From Pelagibacteraceae bacterium AG-325-E23 (GTDB taxonomy: Bacteria > Pseudomonadota > Alphaproteobacteria > Pelagibacterales > Pelagibacteraceae), in contig QBYG01000001.1 in NCBI GenBank assembly GCA_003282945.1, positions 1 through 64,000 of the forward strand: a stretch of DNA of 64,000 bases, written 5' to 3'. Positions 52,445 to 63,629 of the stretch are shown in pieces (position 1 is the first letter of the stretch; the number at the start of each line of letters is the position of its first letter). The translations under genes and the position numbers were made by a program. Under the pieces are notes generated by a model. The model did not search any database and was not told where the DNA came from. It worked only from the letters and a program-made list of their open reading frames with translations.

Positions 52445-53340
52445 TCTTGATCTCTTCCAAAATCTGGTTTTGCTATATCTTGTTTTAAACTTAATATCTG
52501 TTGCCTTACTTTTTTTGAATTAATTAATTTTTTTCTTAATGTTCTATCATCTAAATTTTCTATATTTTTTTTAAATGAATTTAAATTATTAATAAATAAG
52601 TTTATTGCATTTACTATATTTCTTTTATTATTGAAAAATATATCTCTCCACATTATTTCATTGGACGCAGCTATTCTTGAAAAATCTCTTAATCCTCCAG
52701 CACTAAACTTTATGACATCCTTTTTTTGTTTTTTTTGAAAGTCTTGTGCAGTTTTAATCAGGTTATAAGCAATTAAATGAGGCAAATGACTTGTTATTGA
52801 AAAAATTTTATCATGAATTTTTGCATCCATAATAATTACATTTGAACCTAATTTTTTCCAAAAATTCAACAATTTATTCTGTTTTATTTTATTTTTATCA
52901 CTTACTACAACACACCATTTATTTACAAAAAGATTTTTCGTTCCATACTCAGGTCCACTTACTTCTGAACCTGATATTGGATGACTAGTTATCCAATCAA
53001 GAGATTTTGATAGTTTTTTATTTTTAAGTTTTAATATATTTTCTTTAGTTGAGCCCACATCAGTAATTAAGCAAGTTTTATTCAAATACTTATTTAAATT
53101 AGGAATAATTTTCTCATATTCACTCATTGGAGTTGATAACACTACAAGATCTACATCGGATAATTTATCATCCAGTTTTTTAAGAATTCTTATTTTATTA
53201 TCAATTTTTTGTATTTTTCGAATATTTTTTTTTGATTTTTCGTAAACAAAATAATGTTTAGAAATTTTTTTAGTTATAGAGCCTCTCAATATTGAAGATC
53301 CTATAAGTCCACAACCAATAATTAAAATTTTTTTAAACAT
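52441..53340 (-). CDS. tyrA: Prephenate/arogenate dehydrogenase
   Basis: A 299-residue NAD(P)-dependent enzyme of tyrosine synthesis, without a fused chorismate mutase or ACT domain. The dinucleotide site is IIGCGLIGSSIL; TDVGSTKENI, HPISGSEVSGPEYG (the substrate-binding His) and HDKIFSITSHLPHLIAY are family marks. It overlaps hisC by 8 bases, the usual alphaproteobacterial pair. Confidence 0.93.
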   Translation of the reverse strand: MFKKILIIGCGLIGSSILRGSITKKISKHYFVYEKSKKNIRKIQKIDNKIRILKKLDDKLSDVDLVVLSTPMSEYEKIIPNLNKYLNKTCLITDVGSTKENILKLKNKKLSKSLDWITSHPISGSEVSGPEYGTKNLFVNKWCVVVSDKNKIKQNKLLNFWKKLGSNVIIMDAKIHDKIFSITSHLPHLIAYNLIKTAQDFQKKQKKDVIKFSAGGLRDFSRIAASNEIMWRDIFFNNKRNIVNAINLFINNLNSFKKNIENLDDRTLRKKLINSKKVRQQILSLKQDIAKPDFGRDQD

Positions 53341-54418
53341 TTTTGAAAATATTTTTCAGTTTGTTGAGTAATAGTTTATTTTCGTGATTATTTCCTATAG
53401 TTAGTCTCAGGCAATTTTTAATTCCATATGAATTCATCTCTCTTAAAATTATTCCTGAAGATTCAAGTTTTTTTTCTACAAAGTTAGCTGAAAGTTTACA
53501 ATTTTTAAAATCTAAAAGAAAAAAATTTGGCCCAATATCGTTTGTCCTAATATTATATGAATTCAATGTCTTTTGTATTTTTTTTGCCCAATCTAAATTA
53601 TGTTTTACAGACTTTTTTATAAAACTTTGATCTTTTAAAGATTCAATAGCACATACCTGGGCTATTTTATTAACATTAAATGGTGGTTTGATTTTATACA
53701 GAGCTTCTACTATTTTTTTACTTCCATATCCCCATCCAACTCTTAAAGAAGCAAGTCCATAAATTTTAGAAAAAGTTCTCAATATAAATACATTACTTTT
53801 ATTTTTAAAAATCTCTAAACCTGATTTGTAATCTTTGTTTAGCATGTATTCAAAATAAGCATCATCAACAACAAGTAAAATTTTTTTATTTAACCTCTTT
53901 CTTAATTCTAATAACTGTTTTTTAGAAATATATGTACCTGTAGGATTATTAGGATTAGCTAAAAATACAATTTTGGTCTTGTTTGATACTTTTTTTAAAA
54001 TTTCATTATTTGATACTTTAAAATTTTTTTCTTTAGAAAATACAACCTTCGCTCCCACTATTTGCGCGTAAATTCTGTACATTAAAAAACTAAACTCTGG
54101 TACAATTACCTGATCCCCTTTATTTAAAAATAATTGGCATAACATTTGAATAATTTCATCGGATCCAGATCCACAAATTATTTGGTTTTGATTGCAGTTG
54201 TATTTTTTTGAAATTATAGAAGTTAAATCTCTGAATTTTCCATCTGGATATTTAGAGATATTATCATTAAATTTTTTTATTACTTTTTTAGCACCATTGC
54301 TCATGCCTAAGGCAGATTCATTTGCCGATAATTTAATTATTTTTTTTTTTTTAGTTAAAAAAGATTTTCCTGGTTTATAAGTTTGTATGGTTATTTTTCT
54401 AAATATTGGAGTATTCAT
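53333..54418 (-). CDS. hisC: Histidinol-phosphate / aromatic aminotransferase
   Basis: A 361-residue class I/II PLP aminotransferase. CGSGSDEIIQMLCQLF, NPNNPTGTYIS, VVDDAYFEY and the PLP-lysine segment RTFSKIYGLASLRVGWG are present. Next to tyrA it may act on both imidazole-acetol phosphate and aromatic keto acids. It is divergent from metX. The 181-base gap between the two starts contains the SAM-II riboswitch of metX and the promoters. Confidence 0.92.
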   Translation of the reverse strand: MNTPIFRKITIQTYKPGKSFLTKKKKIIKLSANESALGMSNGAKKVIKKFNDNISKYPDGKFRDLTSIISKKYNCNQNQIICGSGSDEIIQMLCQLFLNKGDQVIVPEFSFLMYRIYAQIVGAKVVFSKEKNFKVSNNEILKKVSNKTKIVFLANPNNPTGTYISKKQLLELRKRLNKKILLVVDDAYFEYMLNKDYKSGLEIFKNKSNVFILRTFSKIYGLASLRVGWGYGSKKIVEALYKIKPPFNVNKIAQVCAIESLKDQSFIKKSVKHNLDWAKKIQKTLNSYNIRTNDIGPNFFLLDFKNCKLSANFVEKKLESSGIILREMNSYGIKNCLRLTIGNNHENKLLLNKLKNIFKNV

Positions 54419-54515
54419 GATGCTAATTTTATTAATAAATAGTCAGATAATTAGATAATACAATCAATAATTCAAAAAAAATTGACATCCAAAAAGCTAT
54501 CTTATAAAACGTTTT

Positions 54516-54566
54516 TGCGCTGATTTAACTGAATTGCGAGCGCTATAAAAAACCTGCTAAATAAGT
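54516..54566 (+). ncRNA. SAM-II riboswitch
   Basis: The segment matches the compact SAM-II aptamer: P1 GCGC (54517-54520) pairing with GCGC (54540-54543), loop TGATTTAAC, then TTGCGAGCGC, ATAAAAAA and the pseudoknot strand GCTAAATAAG. It lies 34 bases upstream of metX, a typical target. A run of eight T (54566-54573) follows directly; AAAAAAC and GTTTTTT (54547-54553 / 54565-54571) can pair weakly. SAM binding should lower metX expression; the output mechanism is not clear. Confidence 0.9.
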
Positions 54567-54599
54567 TTTTTTTCTCACAATTCATTCAGCAAAAATATT

Positions 54600-55733
54600 A
54601 TGAGTAATTTTGTAAAAATGAAAAGTATAACAATTAAACAACCTCTTAAACTTGATTGTGGAAAAGAAATATCAAATTTTCCATTAGCTTATGAAACTTA
54701 CGGAAATCTTAATGAAAAAAAAGATAATGCCATATTAATATTTCATGCACTAACAGGAGATCAGTTTGCTTCAGATATAAACCCTGTGACAAATAAAGAA
54801 GGTTGGTGGAATTATGCAGTTGGCCCAGGTAAAGCATTTGATACTGAAAAATTTTTTGTGATTTGTGCAAATGTCATTGGTGGTTGTATGGGGTCATACG
54901 GACCAGCAACTATTGATCCAGTAACTAATAAACCTATCGCAACAAATTTTCCAGTTATTACAATTAACGATATGGTTAACGCTCAATATAACCTTTTGGA
55001 TCACTTTAAAATAGAAAAATTATTTGCAGTCGCTGGTGGTTCAATGGGTGGTATGCAAGTATTACAATTTGTATCAAATTTTCCGAACAAAGCTAAGGTT
55101 GCCTTGCCAATTGCTTGCACAGCTAGTCACTCAGCTCAAAATATTGCTTTCAATGAACTTGGAAGACAAGCAATTATGTCTGATATTAATTGGAAAGATG
55201 GTTTATATGATGGAAATACATTTAATCCAGACAAAGGTTTAGCTGTAGCTAGAATGGCAGCACATATTACATATTTATCAAAAAAAGGATTACAAGAGAA
55301 ATTTGGTCGAAATCTACAAGAAAGATCTGATTTAAAGTTTAGTTTCGATGCTGACTTTCAAATTGAGAGTTATTTAAGATATCAAGGCTCAGTTTTTGTG
55401 GATAGATTTGATGCAAATAGTTACTTATATATCACAAGAGCAATGGACTACTTTGATTTAACTAAACAACATGGTGGAAATCTTTCTAGTGCTTTTAAAA
55501 ATAGTAAGACAAAATTTTTCGTTATTTCATTTACTTCAGATTGGTTATATCCAACTTCTGAAAATAAAGATATTGTAATAGCACTAAATGCTTTAGGATC
55601 TGATGTTGGTTTTATAGAAATTAAAACTGACAAAGGTCATGACTCATTTTTATTAGATGTGCCAGATTTTTTAAGCACTATTAAAAACTACTTAAACAAT
55701 ACTTATTTAAATATAAATGAAAGAAGAATTTAA
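54600..55733 (+). CDS. metX: Homoserine O-acetyltransferase (MetX)
   Basis: A 377-residue alpha/beta-hydrolase that acylates homoserine, the first committed step of methionine synthesis. Its triad is Ser148 (AGGSMGGMQ), Asp314 (TSDWLYP) and His347 (KGHDSFLLD). FHALTGDQF and GGCMGSYGPAT are family motifs. The acyl donor (acetyl- or succinyl-CoA) cannot be read safely. The start is ATG at 54600, with a second Met at codon 7. It is governed by the SAM-II element and overlaps metW by 17 bases. Confidence 0.95.
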   Translation: MSNFVKMKSITIKQPLKLDCGKEISNFPLAYETYGNLNEKKDNAILIFHALTGDQFASDINPVTNKEGWWNYAVGPGKAFDTEKFFVICANVIGGCMGSYGPATIDPVTNKPIATNFPVITINDMVNAQYNLLDHFKIEKLFAVAGGSMGGMQVLQFVSNFPNKAKVALPIACTASHSAQNIAFNELGRQAIMSDINWKDGLYDGNTFNPDKGLAVARMAAHITYLSKKGLQEKFGRNLQERSDLKFSFDADFQIESYLRYQGSVFVDRFDANSYLYITRAMDYFDLTKQHGGNLSSAFKNSKTKFFVISFTSDWLYPTSENKDIVIALNALGSDVGFIEIKTDKGHDSFLLDVPDFLSTIKNYLNNTYLNINERRI

Positions 55734-56313
55734 AGTCATATCAGAATTAATTGATGAAAAATCAAGAGTCCTAGACGTTGGATGCGGTGACGGAGTTTTG
55801 ATGGAATATTTGACAAAAAATAAAGTGGTAGATGTCAGAGGACTTGAAATTTCCAAGGAAAAAGTCAAAAAATGTTTATCTAATGGACTAGCTGTAGTTG
55901 AAGGTGATGCAGAGTACGACTTAAAACAATTTCCAGATTTATCTTTTGATTACGTGATTCTAAGTCAAACACTACAAGCTTTCATGAGTCCAGAGAATGT
56001 AATTAAAGATTTATTAAGAGTTGGGAAAAAAGTTATTGTAACCATTCCAAATTTTGGACATTGGAAAGTTCGAGTAGATTTACTTTTTAAAGGAGAAATG
56101 CCAATTACCAAAAATTTACCTTATGAATGGTATAATACTCCAAATTTACATATGTGCACAATTCAAGACTTTTATAATTTTTGTAATAATAAAAGGATCA
56201 ATATTTTTAAAACAATCTCCTTAAATGGACAAAAAACTTCAAAAATTACATCTTCAAATTTGAAATTTAAAAACCTAATATCTGAATTAGGTATTTTTTT
56301 ACTAGAGAAATAA
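55717..56313 (+). CDS. metW: Methionine biosynthesis protein MetW
   Basis: A 198-residue SAM-methyltransferase-fold protein that pairs with MetX for full activity in many proteobacteria. The SAM-type loop is SRVLDVGCGDGVLMEYL; LSQTLQAFMSPE and ITIPNFGHWKVR-like patterns (here VTIPNFGHWKVR) are specific to MetW. It starts inside metX and is followed by gloB after one base. It falls under the same riboswitch. Confidence 0.95.
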   Translation: MKEEFKVISELIDEKSRVLDVGCGDGVLMEYLTKNKVVDVRGLEISKEKVKKCLSNGLAVVEGDAEYDLKQFPDLSFDYVILSQTLQAFMSPENVIKDLLRVGKKVIVTIPNFGHWKVRVDLLFKGEMPITKNLPYEWYNTPNLHMCTIQDFYNFCNNKRINIFKTISLNGQKTSKITSSNLKFKNLISELGIFLLEK

Positions 56314-56314
56314 A

Positions 56315-57034
56315 ATGAAAATAGAAATAATAAAATGTTTAGAGGATAATTTTTCATATTTATTAATTGATGAAATTACTAGATCTGCTGTTGTGATAGA
56401 TCCAAGTGAGGCAGAGCCCGTAATCAATAAAATTGAAAGTCTCAACTTAAAGTTAAAATTTATAATGAATACTCACCATCATTATGATCACGTAGGAGGC
56501 AATAAAGAGCTTAAAAAATTATATAATGCAAAAGTCATCGGTTTTGATCAGGATAAACACAGAATACCTGGAATAGATATCTTGGTAAAAAATGATGAAA
56601 TTTGGAAAGATGGTATATTTGAAACCAAAATTTTTCATATTCCAGGACATACTTTAGGTCATGTATGTTTTTATTTTTTTAAAGAAAACGCACTGTTTTC
56701 TGGAGATACATTATTTTCTTTAGGCTGTGGAAGAGTGTTTGAGTGTACTCACAAAGAAATGTTTAATTCTTTACAGTTAATAAAAAATTTACCGTTAGAT
56801 ACAGAAATTTATTGTGGACATGAATATACATTAAAAAATTCTGATTTTTGTTTAAAGCATGATCCAGAAAATAAAGTGCTACTAACTAAAATTAAAAATG
56901 TGAAAAATTTGTTATCAGTTGGGAAGCCAACCATACCCTCTACTCTTGGAGAAGAACTACAAACCAATATTTTTTTAAGATCAAAAAACGTTAAAAACTT
57001 TTCAAAATTGAGAGATTTAAAGGATAATTTCTAG
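56315..57034 (+). CDS. gloB: Hydroxyacylglutathione hydrolase (glyoxalase II)
   Basis: A 239-residue metallo-beta-lactamase-fold enzyme that hydrolyses S-lactoylglutathione. The metal site is THHHYDHVGG (His54, His56, Asp58, His59), with HIPGHTLGHVCFY, FSGDTLFSLGCGRVFE and YCGHEYT adding ligands. The C-terminal glutathione-binding part (QTNIFLRS) is present. Last gene of the metX-metW-gloB operon. The stop overlaps an inverted repeat (57033-57040 with 57053-57060). Confidence 0.94.
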   Translation: MKIEIIKCLEDNFSYLLIDEITRSAVVIDPSEAEPVINKIESLNLKLKFIMNTHHHYDHVGGNKELKKLYNAKVIGFDQDKHRIPGIDILVKNDEIWKDGIFETKIFHIPGHTLGHVCFYFFKENALFSGDTLFSLGCGRVFECTHKEMFNSLQLIKNLPLDTEIYCGHEYTLKNSDFCLKHDPENKVLLTKIKNVKNLLSVGKPTIPSTLGEELQTNIFLRSKNVKNFSKLRDLKDNF

Positions 57035-57044
57035 CTTATTCAGC

Positions 57045-57072
57045 TTGACTAAAATAAGCTCCTGACTATATT
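57045..57072 (+). promoter_or_regulatory. Sigma-70-type promoter of rplU-rpmA
   Basis: TTGACT (57045-57050), a 16-base spacer and TATATT (57067-57072) lie 28 bases before the rplU start. The -35 box falls in the loop of an 8-bp inverted repeat (AGCTTATT at 57033-57040, AATAAGCT at 57053-57060), which may be a weak end signal for gloB or an overlap with a regulator site. Confidence 0.65.
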
Positions 57073-57099
57073 GCTGATAATTAAAAACTAGAATTATTA

Positions 57100-57507
57100 A
57101 TGTCATACGCAGTTATACAAACAGGTGGAAAACAGTACAAAGTCTCTGCTGGTGAAATTATTAAAGTTGAAAAACTGGCTGACTCAAGTCCAGAAACTAA
57201 AGTGGAATTTAATGAAATTTTAGCTTATGGAGACGATAAAAACATTGAATTAGGTGCGCCAACTTTAGATGGTGCAAAAGTTGAAGCTGAATTATTAAAA
57301 AATGGTAAAGAAAGAACCGTTCTAATTTTTAAAAAAAGAAGAAGAAAAAATTCAAGACGTAAAAACGGACACAGACAACAGTATTCACTAATAAGAATTA
57401 ACAAAATTTTTTCAAAAGATGGTAAAGTTTTATCAGAGGCTGAAATGAAAAAAAGCGAAGTTGTAGTGAAAGAAGCTAAGGAAGAAAAAACTGAGGCTTC
57501 AAAATAA
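57100..57507 (+). CDS. rplU: 50S ribosomal protein L21
   Basis: A 135-residue ribosomal protein. YAVIQTGGKQYKVSAGEII and KKRRRKNSRRKNGHRQQYS are L21 hallmarks. It has a charged C-terminal extension of about 30 residues (Lys/Glu-rich) beyond the 103-residue core, as seen in alphaproteobacteria. It starts the rplU-rpmA-obgE series with its own promoter. Confidence 0.97.
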   Translation: MSYAVIQTGGKQYKVSAGEIIKVEKLADSSPETKVEFNEILAYGDDKNIELGAPTLDGAKVEAELLKNGKERTVLIFKKRRRKNSRRKNGHRQQYSLIRINKIFSKDGKVLSEAEMKKSEVVVKEAKEEKTEASK

Positions 57508-57518
57508 ATAGGTAATTT

Positions 57519-57773
57519 ATGGCAACAAAAAAAGCAGGTGGATCATCGAGAAACGGAAGAGATAGTGCAGGCCGTAGACTAGGTGTAAAAAAATATGGTG
57601 GTGAATTAGTAATACCTGGAAATATTATTGTAAGACAAAGAGGCACTAAAATTTTTCCTGGAGAAAATGTTGGAATGGGTAAAGACCATTCAATTTTTTC
57701 TGTTGTTAAAGGAAAAGTTGTTTTTAAAAAAAGCAAATCAGACAGAACTTACGTATCAGTAAAGCCTAATTAG
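57519..57773 (+). CDS. rpmA: 50S ribosomal protein L27
   Basis: An 84-residue ribosomal protein at the peptidyl-transferase centre. [20 protein letters not shown] and [19 protein letters not shown] are diagnostic. The N-terminus begins directly with the functional tail, without the cleaved leader seen in Firmicutes. 11 bases after rplU. Confidence 0.98.
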   Translation: MATKKAGGSSRNGRDSAGRRLGVKKYGGELVIPGNIIVRQRGTKIFPGENVGMGKDHSIFSVVKGKVVFKKSKSDRTYVSVKPN

Positions 57774-57788
57774 TAGACAGCTAATTAA

Positions 57789-59879
<2,091 letters not shown>

Positions 59880-59883
<4 letters not shown>

Positions 59884-61127
59884 GTAAAAACTTAGAAAAA
59901 ATTGGTATAAATGCGAAAATTGCTTTTGAAAACAAAATAAGTAATAAAAAAAAAAATAAAGTATTAAATTATTACATTCAACTTATTAAAAAAAACCAAA
60001 ATAAAATTTTAGTCGAAAACATAAAAGATATAAAAATAGCCAAATCTAAAAAACTTAAAGAAAATTTAATTAAAAGACTTGCTCTTAATAATGACAAAAT
60101 ATGCTCAATTATTGAATCAATTGAAACTATTGCAAAATTTAAGGATCCAGTAGATGTTGATATAGAAACCTGGAAAAGACCAAACGGTTTAAAGATAAAG
60201 AAAGTATCAATTCCGATTGGTATTATTGGTGTAATTTATGAAAGTAGACCAAATGTTACTTCGGATGTATCTACACTTTGTTTTAAATCCGGGAACTGCG
60301 TAATATTAAGAGGAGGATCAGAGGCTTACTATAGTAATAAAATTTTAGCTAATCTTTTTAGAAAATCATTAGAAAAATACAAAATAAATAAGAATTTTGT
60401 TCAGTTTATAGAAAATAAAAATAGAAAACTGGTCGACTACATGCTGTCGAAAATGTCAAAATATATAGATGTTATTATTCCCAGAGGTGGAAAAAGTCTT
60501 GTAAAAAAAGTTCAAGATCTATCCTCTGTTCCTGTCATTGGACACCTTGAAGGTATGTGTCATACTTATATTGATAAAGATGCAAATCTTTCAATGGCAA
60601 AAAAAATATTAATCAATGCTAAATTACGTAACACTAGTATTTGTGGAGCTACCGAGACACTTTTAATACATAAAAATAAATCTAAAAATGTAGATGAGAT
60701 ATTAAATGAACTCACTAAGAGAGGTTGTTCTATTTATGCTGATAGAAAAATTTCTAAATTGTTTAATGGGAATTCAAGATTAGCAAATAATAAAACATGG
60801 TCGAAGGAACATTTATCTGCAAAAATTTCTGTAAAACTAGTAAATAATATTAATGATGCAGTAAATCATATTAATAAATATGGAACAATGCATACTGATG
60901 CGATAATTACAAACAATAAAATTTCTGCAAAATTTTTTATAAAAAATATTAAAAGTTCGATCGCTATTCACAATTCTTCAACACAGTATGCTGATGGTGG
61001 TGAATTTGGTTTTGGAGGTGAAGTTGGAATTTCAACAAACAAACTTCCACCAAGAGGTCCTGTTGGACTAAACCAGCTAGTTAGTTACAAATATGAGATA
61101 TATGGATCTGGACAAACAAGGAAATAA
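59880..61127 (+). CDS. proA: Gamma-glutamyl phosphate reductase
   Basis: A 415-residue aldehyde-dehydrogenase-fold enzyme, second step of proline synthesis. The catalytic Cys255 is in NTSICGATETLL. WKRPNGLKIKKVSIPIGIIG, ESRPNVTSD, GHLEGMCHTY and GGEFGFGGEVGISTNKLPPRG, cited here in parts, are family marks. Translationally coupled to proB. The end overlaps nadD by 26-35 bases. Confidence 0.96.
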
Positions 61128-61638
61128 AAAAAAAATTGGTATTCTTGGAGGCACCTTTGATCCAGCACATATAGGACATTTAAGTATCTCTAAAGAGGCA
61201 AAAAAAAGATACGATATTGATAAGATTATTTGGGCTGTTACCAAAAAAAATCCATTTAAAGAGAAAAGTAGTTTAAGTTTAGATAAAAGAATAAATTTTG
61301 CAAAAAAAATTTCTAAAAAAAATTCATTTATAAAAGTAAAATATTTTGAGGATAAAATTAAATCAAATAGAACAATTGACCTGATAAAGCATATTAAAAA
61401 AAATAATAAAAAAACTGATATTTATTTCATAATGGGAGCAGATAGTTTGATTAATTTTCATAAATGGAAAAACTCTGATTTAATTTCATCTATTTGTAAC
61501 ATTCTAGTATTTGATAGAGATAGATATAAGGCCAAATCATTAAGTTCTAGAAGCTTTAAAAAGTATAGTAAGAAAAGCTTAAAATTTATAAAATTTAATA
61601 AGGTCAATATTTCATCTTCTAAATTAAGAAAAATTTGA
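61093..61638 (+). CDS. nadD: Nicotinate-nucleotide adenylyltransferase
   Basis: A protein of 181 residues that adenylylates nicotinate mononucleotide in NAD synthesis. The N-terminal nucleotide loop is GILGGTFDPAHIGHL, with IMGADSLINFHKW in the middle and SSSKLR at the very end, in place of the usual ISSTxIR. The chain ends two residues after that motif, so it is compact at the C-terminus. Starts at 61093 or 61102 are both possible; each overlaps proA deeply. Confidence 0.92.
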   Translation: MRYMDLDKQGNKKKIGILGGTFDPAHIGHLSISKEAKKRYDIDKIIWAVTKKNPFKEKSSLSLDKRINFAKKISKKNSFIKVKYFEDKIKSNRTIDLIKHIKKNNKKTDIYFIMGADSLINFHKWKNSDLISSICNILVFDRDRYKAKSLSSRSFKKYSKKSLKFIKFNKVNISSSKLRKI

Positions 61639-61655
61639 TACTCTTTTAATAATTA

Positions 61656-62006
61656 ATGGACAAAATCTCTACTCTTCACAAAGATGTGGTCAATCTCTTA
61701 GATGCAAATAAAGCCCTAGATATTGTTTCAATAGATTTAGATGGAAAATCATCAATAGCGGATCAAATGATAATCGCTAGCGGGACGTCTTCAAGACATA
61801 TCCAAGCTTTATCAGAGCAAGTATATGAATACTTAAAAAAAAATGGTGTAAGCAATTGTAAAATCGAAGGAAGAGAAAGTAGTGATTGGAAACTTGTAGA
61901 TGGAATTGATCTGATTATTCATATTTTCAACCCTGAAAAAAGAAAATTTTATGAATTAGAAAAAATATGGTCGGAATTAATTCCTAAAGAAAAAGTAATT
62001 ATATGA
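61656..62006 (+). CDS. rsfS: Ribosomal silencing factor RsfS
   Basis: A 116-residue protein that binds L14 and blocks subunit joining when nutrients are short. DIVSIDLDGKSSIADQMIIA, SGTSSRHIQALSEQV, and EGRESSDWKLVDGIDLIIHI are hallmarks. It is overlapped by the ctpA start by 4 bases. In related bacteria rlmH usually follows; it is absent here. Confidence 0.96.
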   Translation: MDKISTLHKDVVNLLDANKALDIVSIDLDGKSSIADQMIIASGTSSRHIQALSEQVYEYLKKNGVSNCKIEGRESSDWKLVDGIDLIIHIFNPEKRKFYELEKIWSELIPKEKVII

Positions 62007-63148
62007 TAAAAAAACTTAAAACATATTTTTTATCATTATTTATTTATTTTTTTGTAACTAGTATTGTTGCCGTATCAGAAGAGAATGATATTTATAAAAA
62101 AATAGATGTTTTTTCAGAAGTCTTAGATAAAATTAATAAAGAATTTGTTGATGAGGTAAACCAAAGTGATGCAATGGATGCTGCAATCAATGGTGTTCTT
62201 CAATCCTTAGATCCTTATTCTGCTTATATGTCACCAGACTCTTATCAAAGTATGCAAACAGAAACGAGTGGAGAATTTGGAGGACTAGGAATTGAAGTGA
62301 GCATGGAAGCTGGGGTAATAAAGGTAATAACACCAATGGATGATTCACCTGCGGCTGAAGCAGGAGTTAAAGCTGGTGATTATATAGTAAGAATTAATGA
62401 TATTCAGGTTCAAGGTAAATCTTTAAGTGAAGCAGTTGACATAATGAGGGGTCCTGTTGGATCAGATATTGAAATAACAGTTAGAAGAAGGGGTGAACGA
62501 AAGGCATTAGTTTTTAATATTACTAGAGAAAAAATTAAAGTTTCATCAGTAAAATCTGAGATATTAGGTAATCAAACTGGTTATTTAAGACTTACTTCTT
62601 TTAATGAAAACAGTAGTGGTCAAATTAGAGACAAAATTAAAGAGTTTAAAAAAAATGAAAATGTTAAAAATTATATTTTAGATTTAAGAAATAATCCTGG
62701 TGGACTACTTTCTCAGGCAATTAAAATTACAGATTTTTTTATAGATAGTGGAGAAATTGTTTCAACAAAAAGTAAAAGAAAATATGAAAGTAGAAAATTC
62801 TTTGCAAGAAAAGGTGATATATTAGATGGAGATACAATTGTTGTACTAATAAATTATGGTTCAGCATCTGCATCTGAAATTGTAGCAGGGGCGCTAAAGG
62901 ATCACAAAAGAGCAATAATAATTGGAGAAAATAGCTATGGTAAAGGCTCTGTACAATCAATCATTCCTCTCAAAAATAAAGGTGCAATAAGATTGACTGT
63001 ATCTAAATATTATCTTCCATCAGGAAAATCTATATCAGAAATAGGTGTCTCGCCTGATATTGAGGTAGCTGAAGGATCTGATGACTTTAGGTTTAATACT
63101 GATACAGACAATCAACTTCAATTCGCTCTAGAGCTTTTAAACGGCTAA
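62003..63148 (+). CDS. ctpA: Carboxy-terminal processing protease (S41)
   Basis: A 381-residue exported serine protease. An N-terminal signal or anchor (about 5-25) is followed by a PDZ domain (about 95-170, GGLGIEVSMEAGVIKVITPM) and the protease domain with GSASASEI (286-293), which holds the catalytic Ser, and Lys314 in SYGKGSVQ. It trims or degrades periplasmic and envelope proteins. Coupled to rsfS by a 4-base overlap and 1 base before rppH. Confidence 0.95.
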   Translation: MIKKLKTYFLSLFIYFFVTSIVAVSEENDIYKKIDVFSEVLDKINKEFVDEVNQSDAMDAAINGVLQSLDPYSAYMSPDSYQSMQTETSGEFGGLGIEVSMEAGVIKVITPMDDSPAAEAGVKAGDYIVRINDIQVQGKSLSEAVDIMRGPVGSDIEITVRRRGERKALVFNITREKIKVSSVKSEILGNQTGYLRLTSFNENSSGQIRDKIKEFKKNENVKNYILDLRNNPGGLLSQAIKITDFFIDSGEIVSTKSKRKYESRKFFARKGDILDGDTIVVLINYGSASASEIVAGALKDHKRAIIIGENSYGKGSVQSIIPLKNKGAIRLTVSKYYLPSGKSISEIGVSPDIEVAEGSDDFRFNTDTDNQLQFALELLNG

Positions 63149-63149
63149 A

Positions 63150-63629
63150 ATGAAAGAGAAATATAAAAATTTACCACTTAGAAGTGGTGTTGGGATAGTT
63201 GTTTTAAATAAAGAAAATAAAATTTTTGTTGCAAAAAGAATAGATAATAAAAAAAACTTTTGGCAAATGCCGCAAGGTGGGGTTGATAAGGGTGAAGACT
63301 TTTATGAGGCTGCAATTAGAGAATTAAAAGAAGAAACTAGTATTAAATCAGTAAGTTTAATTAAAAAAATTGACGGCTTACTTACCTACCACTTACCAAA
63401 TGAATTATTAGGAATTATTTGGAAAGGTAAATTTAAAGGTCAAAAACAACAATGGTATATAATGAGATTTAATGGTGAAGAAAAAGAAATTAATATTAAT
63501 ACAAAACATCCAGAATTTCTTGAATGGAGATGGGTAGATCCAGATAAAATTACTGAACTTGTGGTAGAATTTAAACTACATGTATACGAAAAAATTCAAG
63601 AAGAAGTAAAAAAAATTTTAGTTAATTGA
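63150..63629 (+). CDS. rppH: RNA pyrophosphohydrolase RppH
   Basis: A 159-residue Nudix hydrolase that removes pyrophosphate from 5' triphosphate RNA ends to trigger decay. The Nudix box starts at Gly43-Gly44 and runs to about 65, with REL (58-60) and EE (61-62) catalytic residues. RSGVGIVVLN and FWQMPQGGVDKGED are RppH-type. The stop overlaps the convergent atpC gene by 12 bases. Confidence 0.94.
   Translation: MKEKYKNLPLRSGVGIVVLNKENKIFVAKRIDNKKNFWQMPQGGVDKGEDFYEAAIRELKEETSIKSVSLIKKIDGLLTYHLPNELLGIIWKGKFKGQKQQWYIMRFNGEEKEININTKHPEFLEWRWVDPDKITELVVEFKLHVYEKIQEEVKKILVN

Noticed and set aside
55024..55242. 72-residue plus-strand frame inside metX
   Set aside because: A shifted-frame shadow of metX, which has an intact catalytic triad in its own frame.
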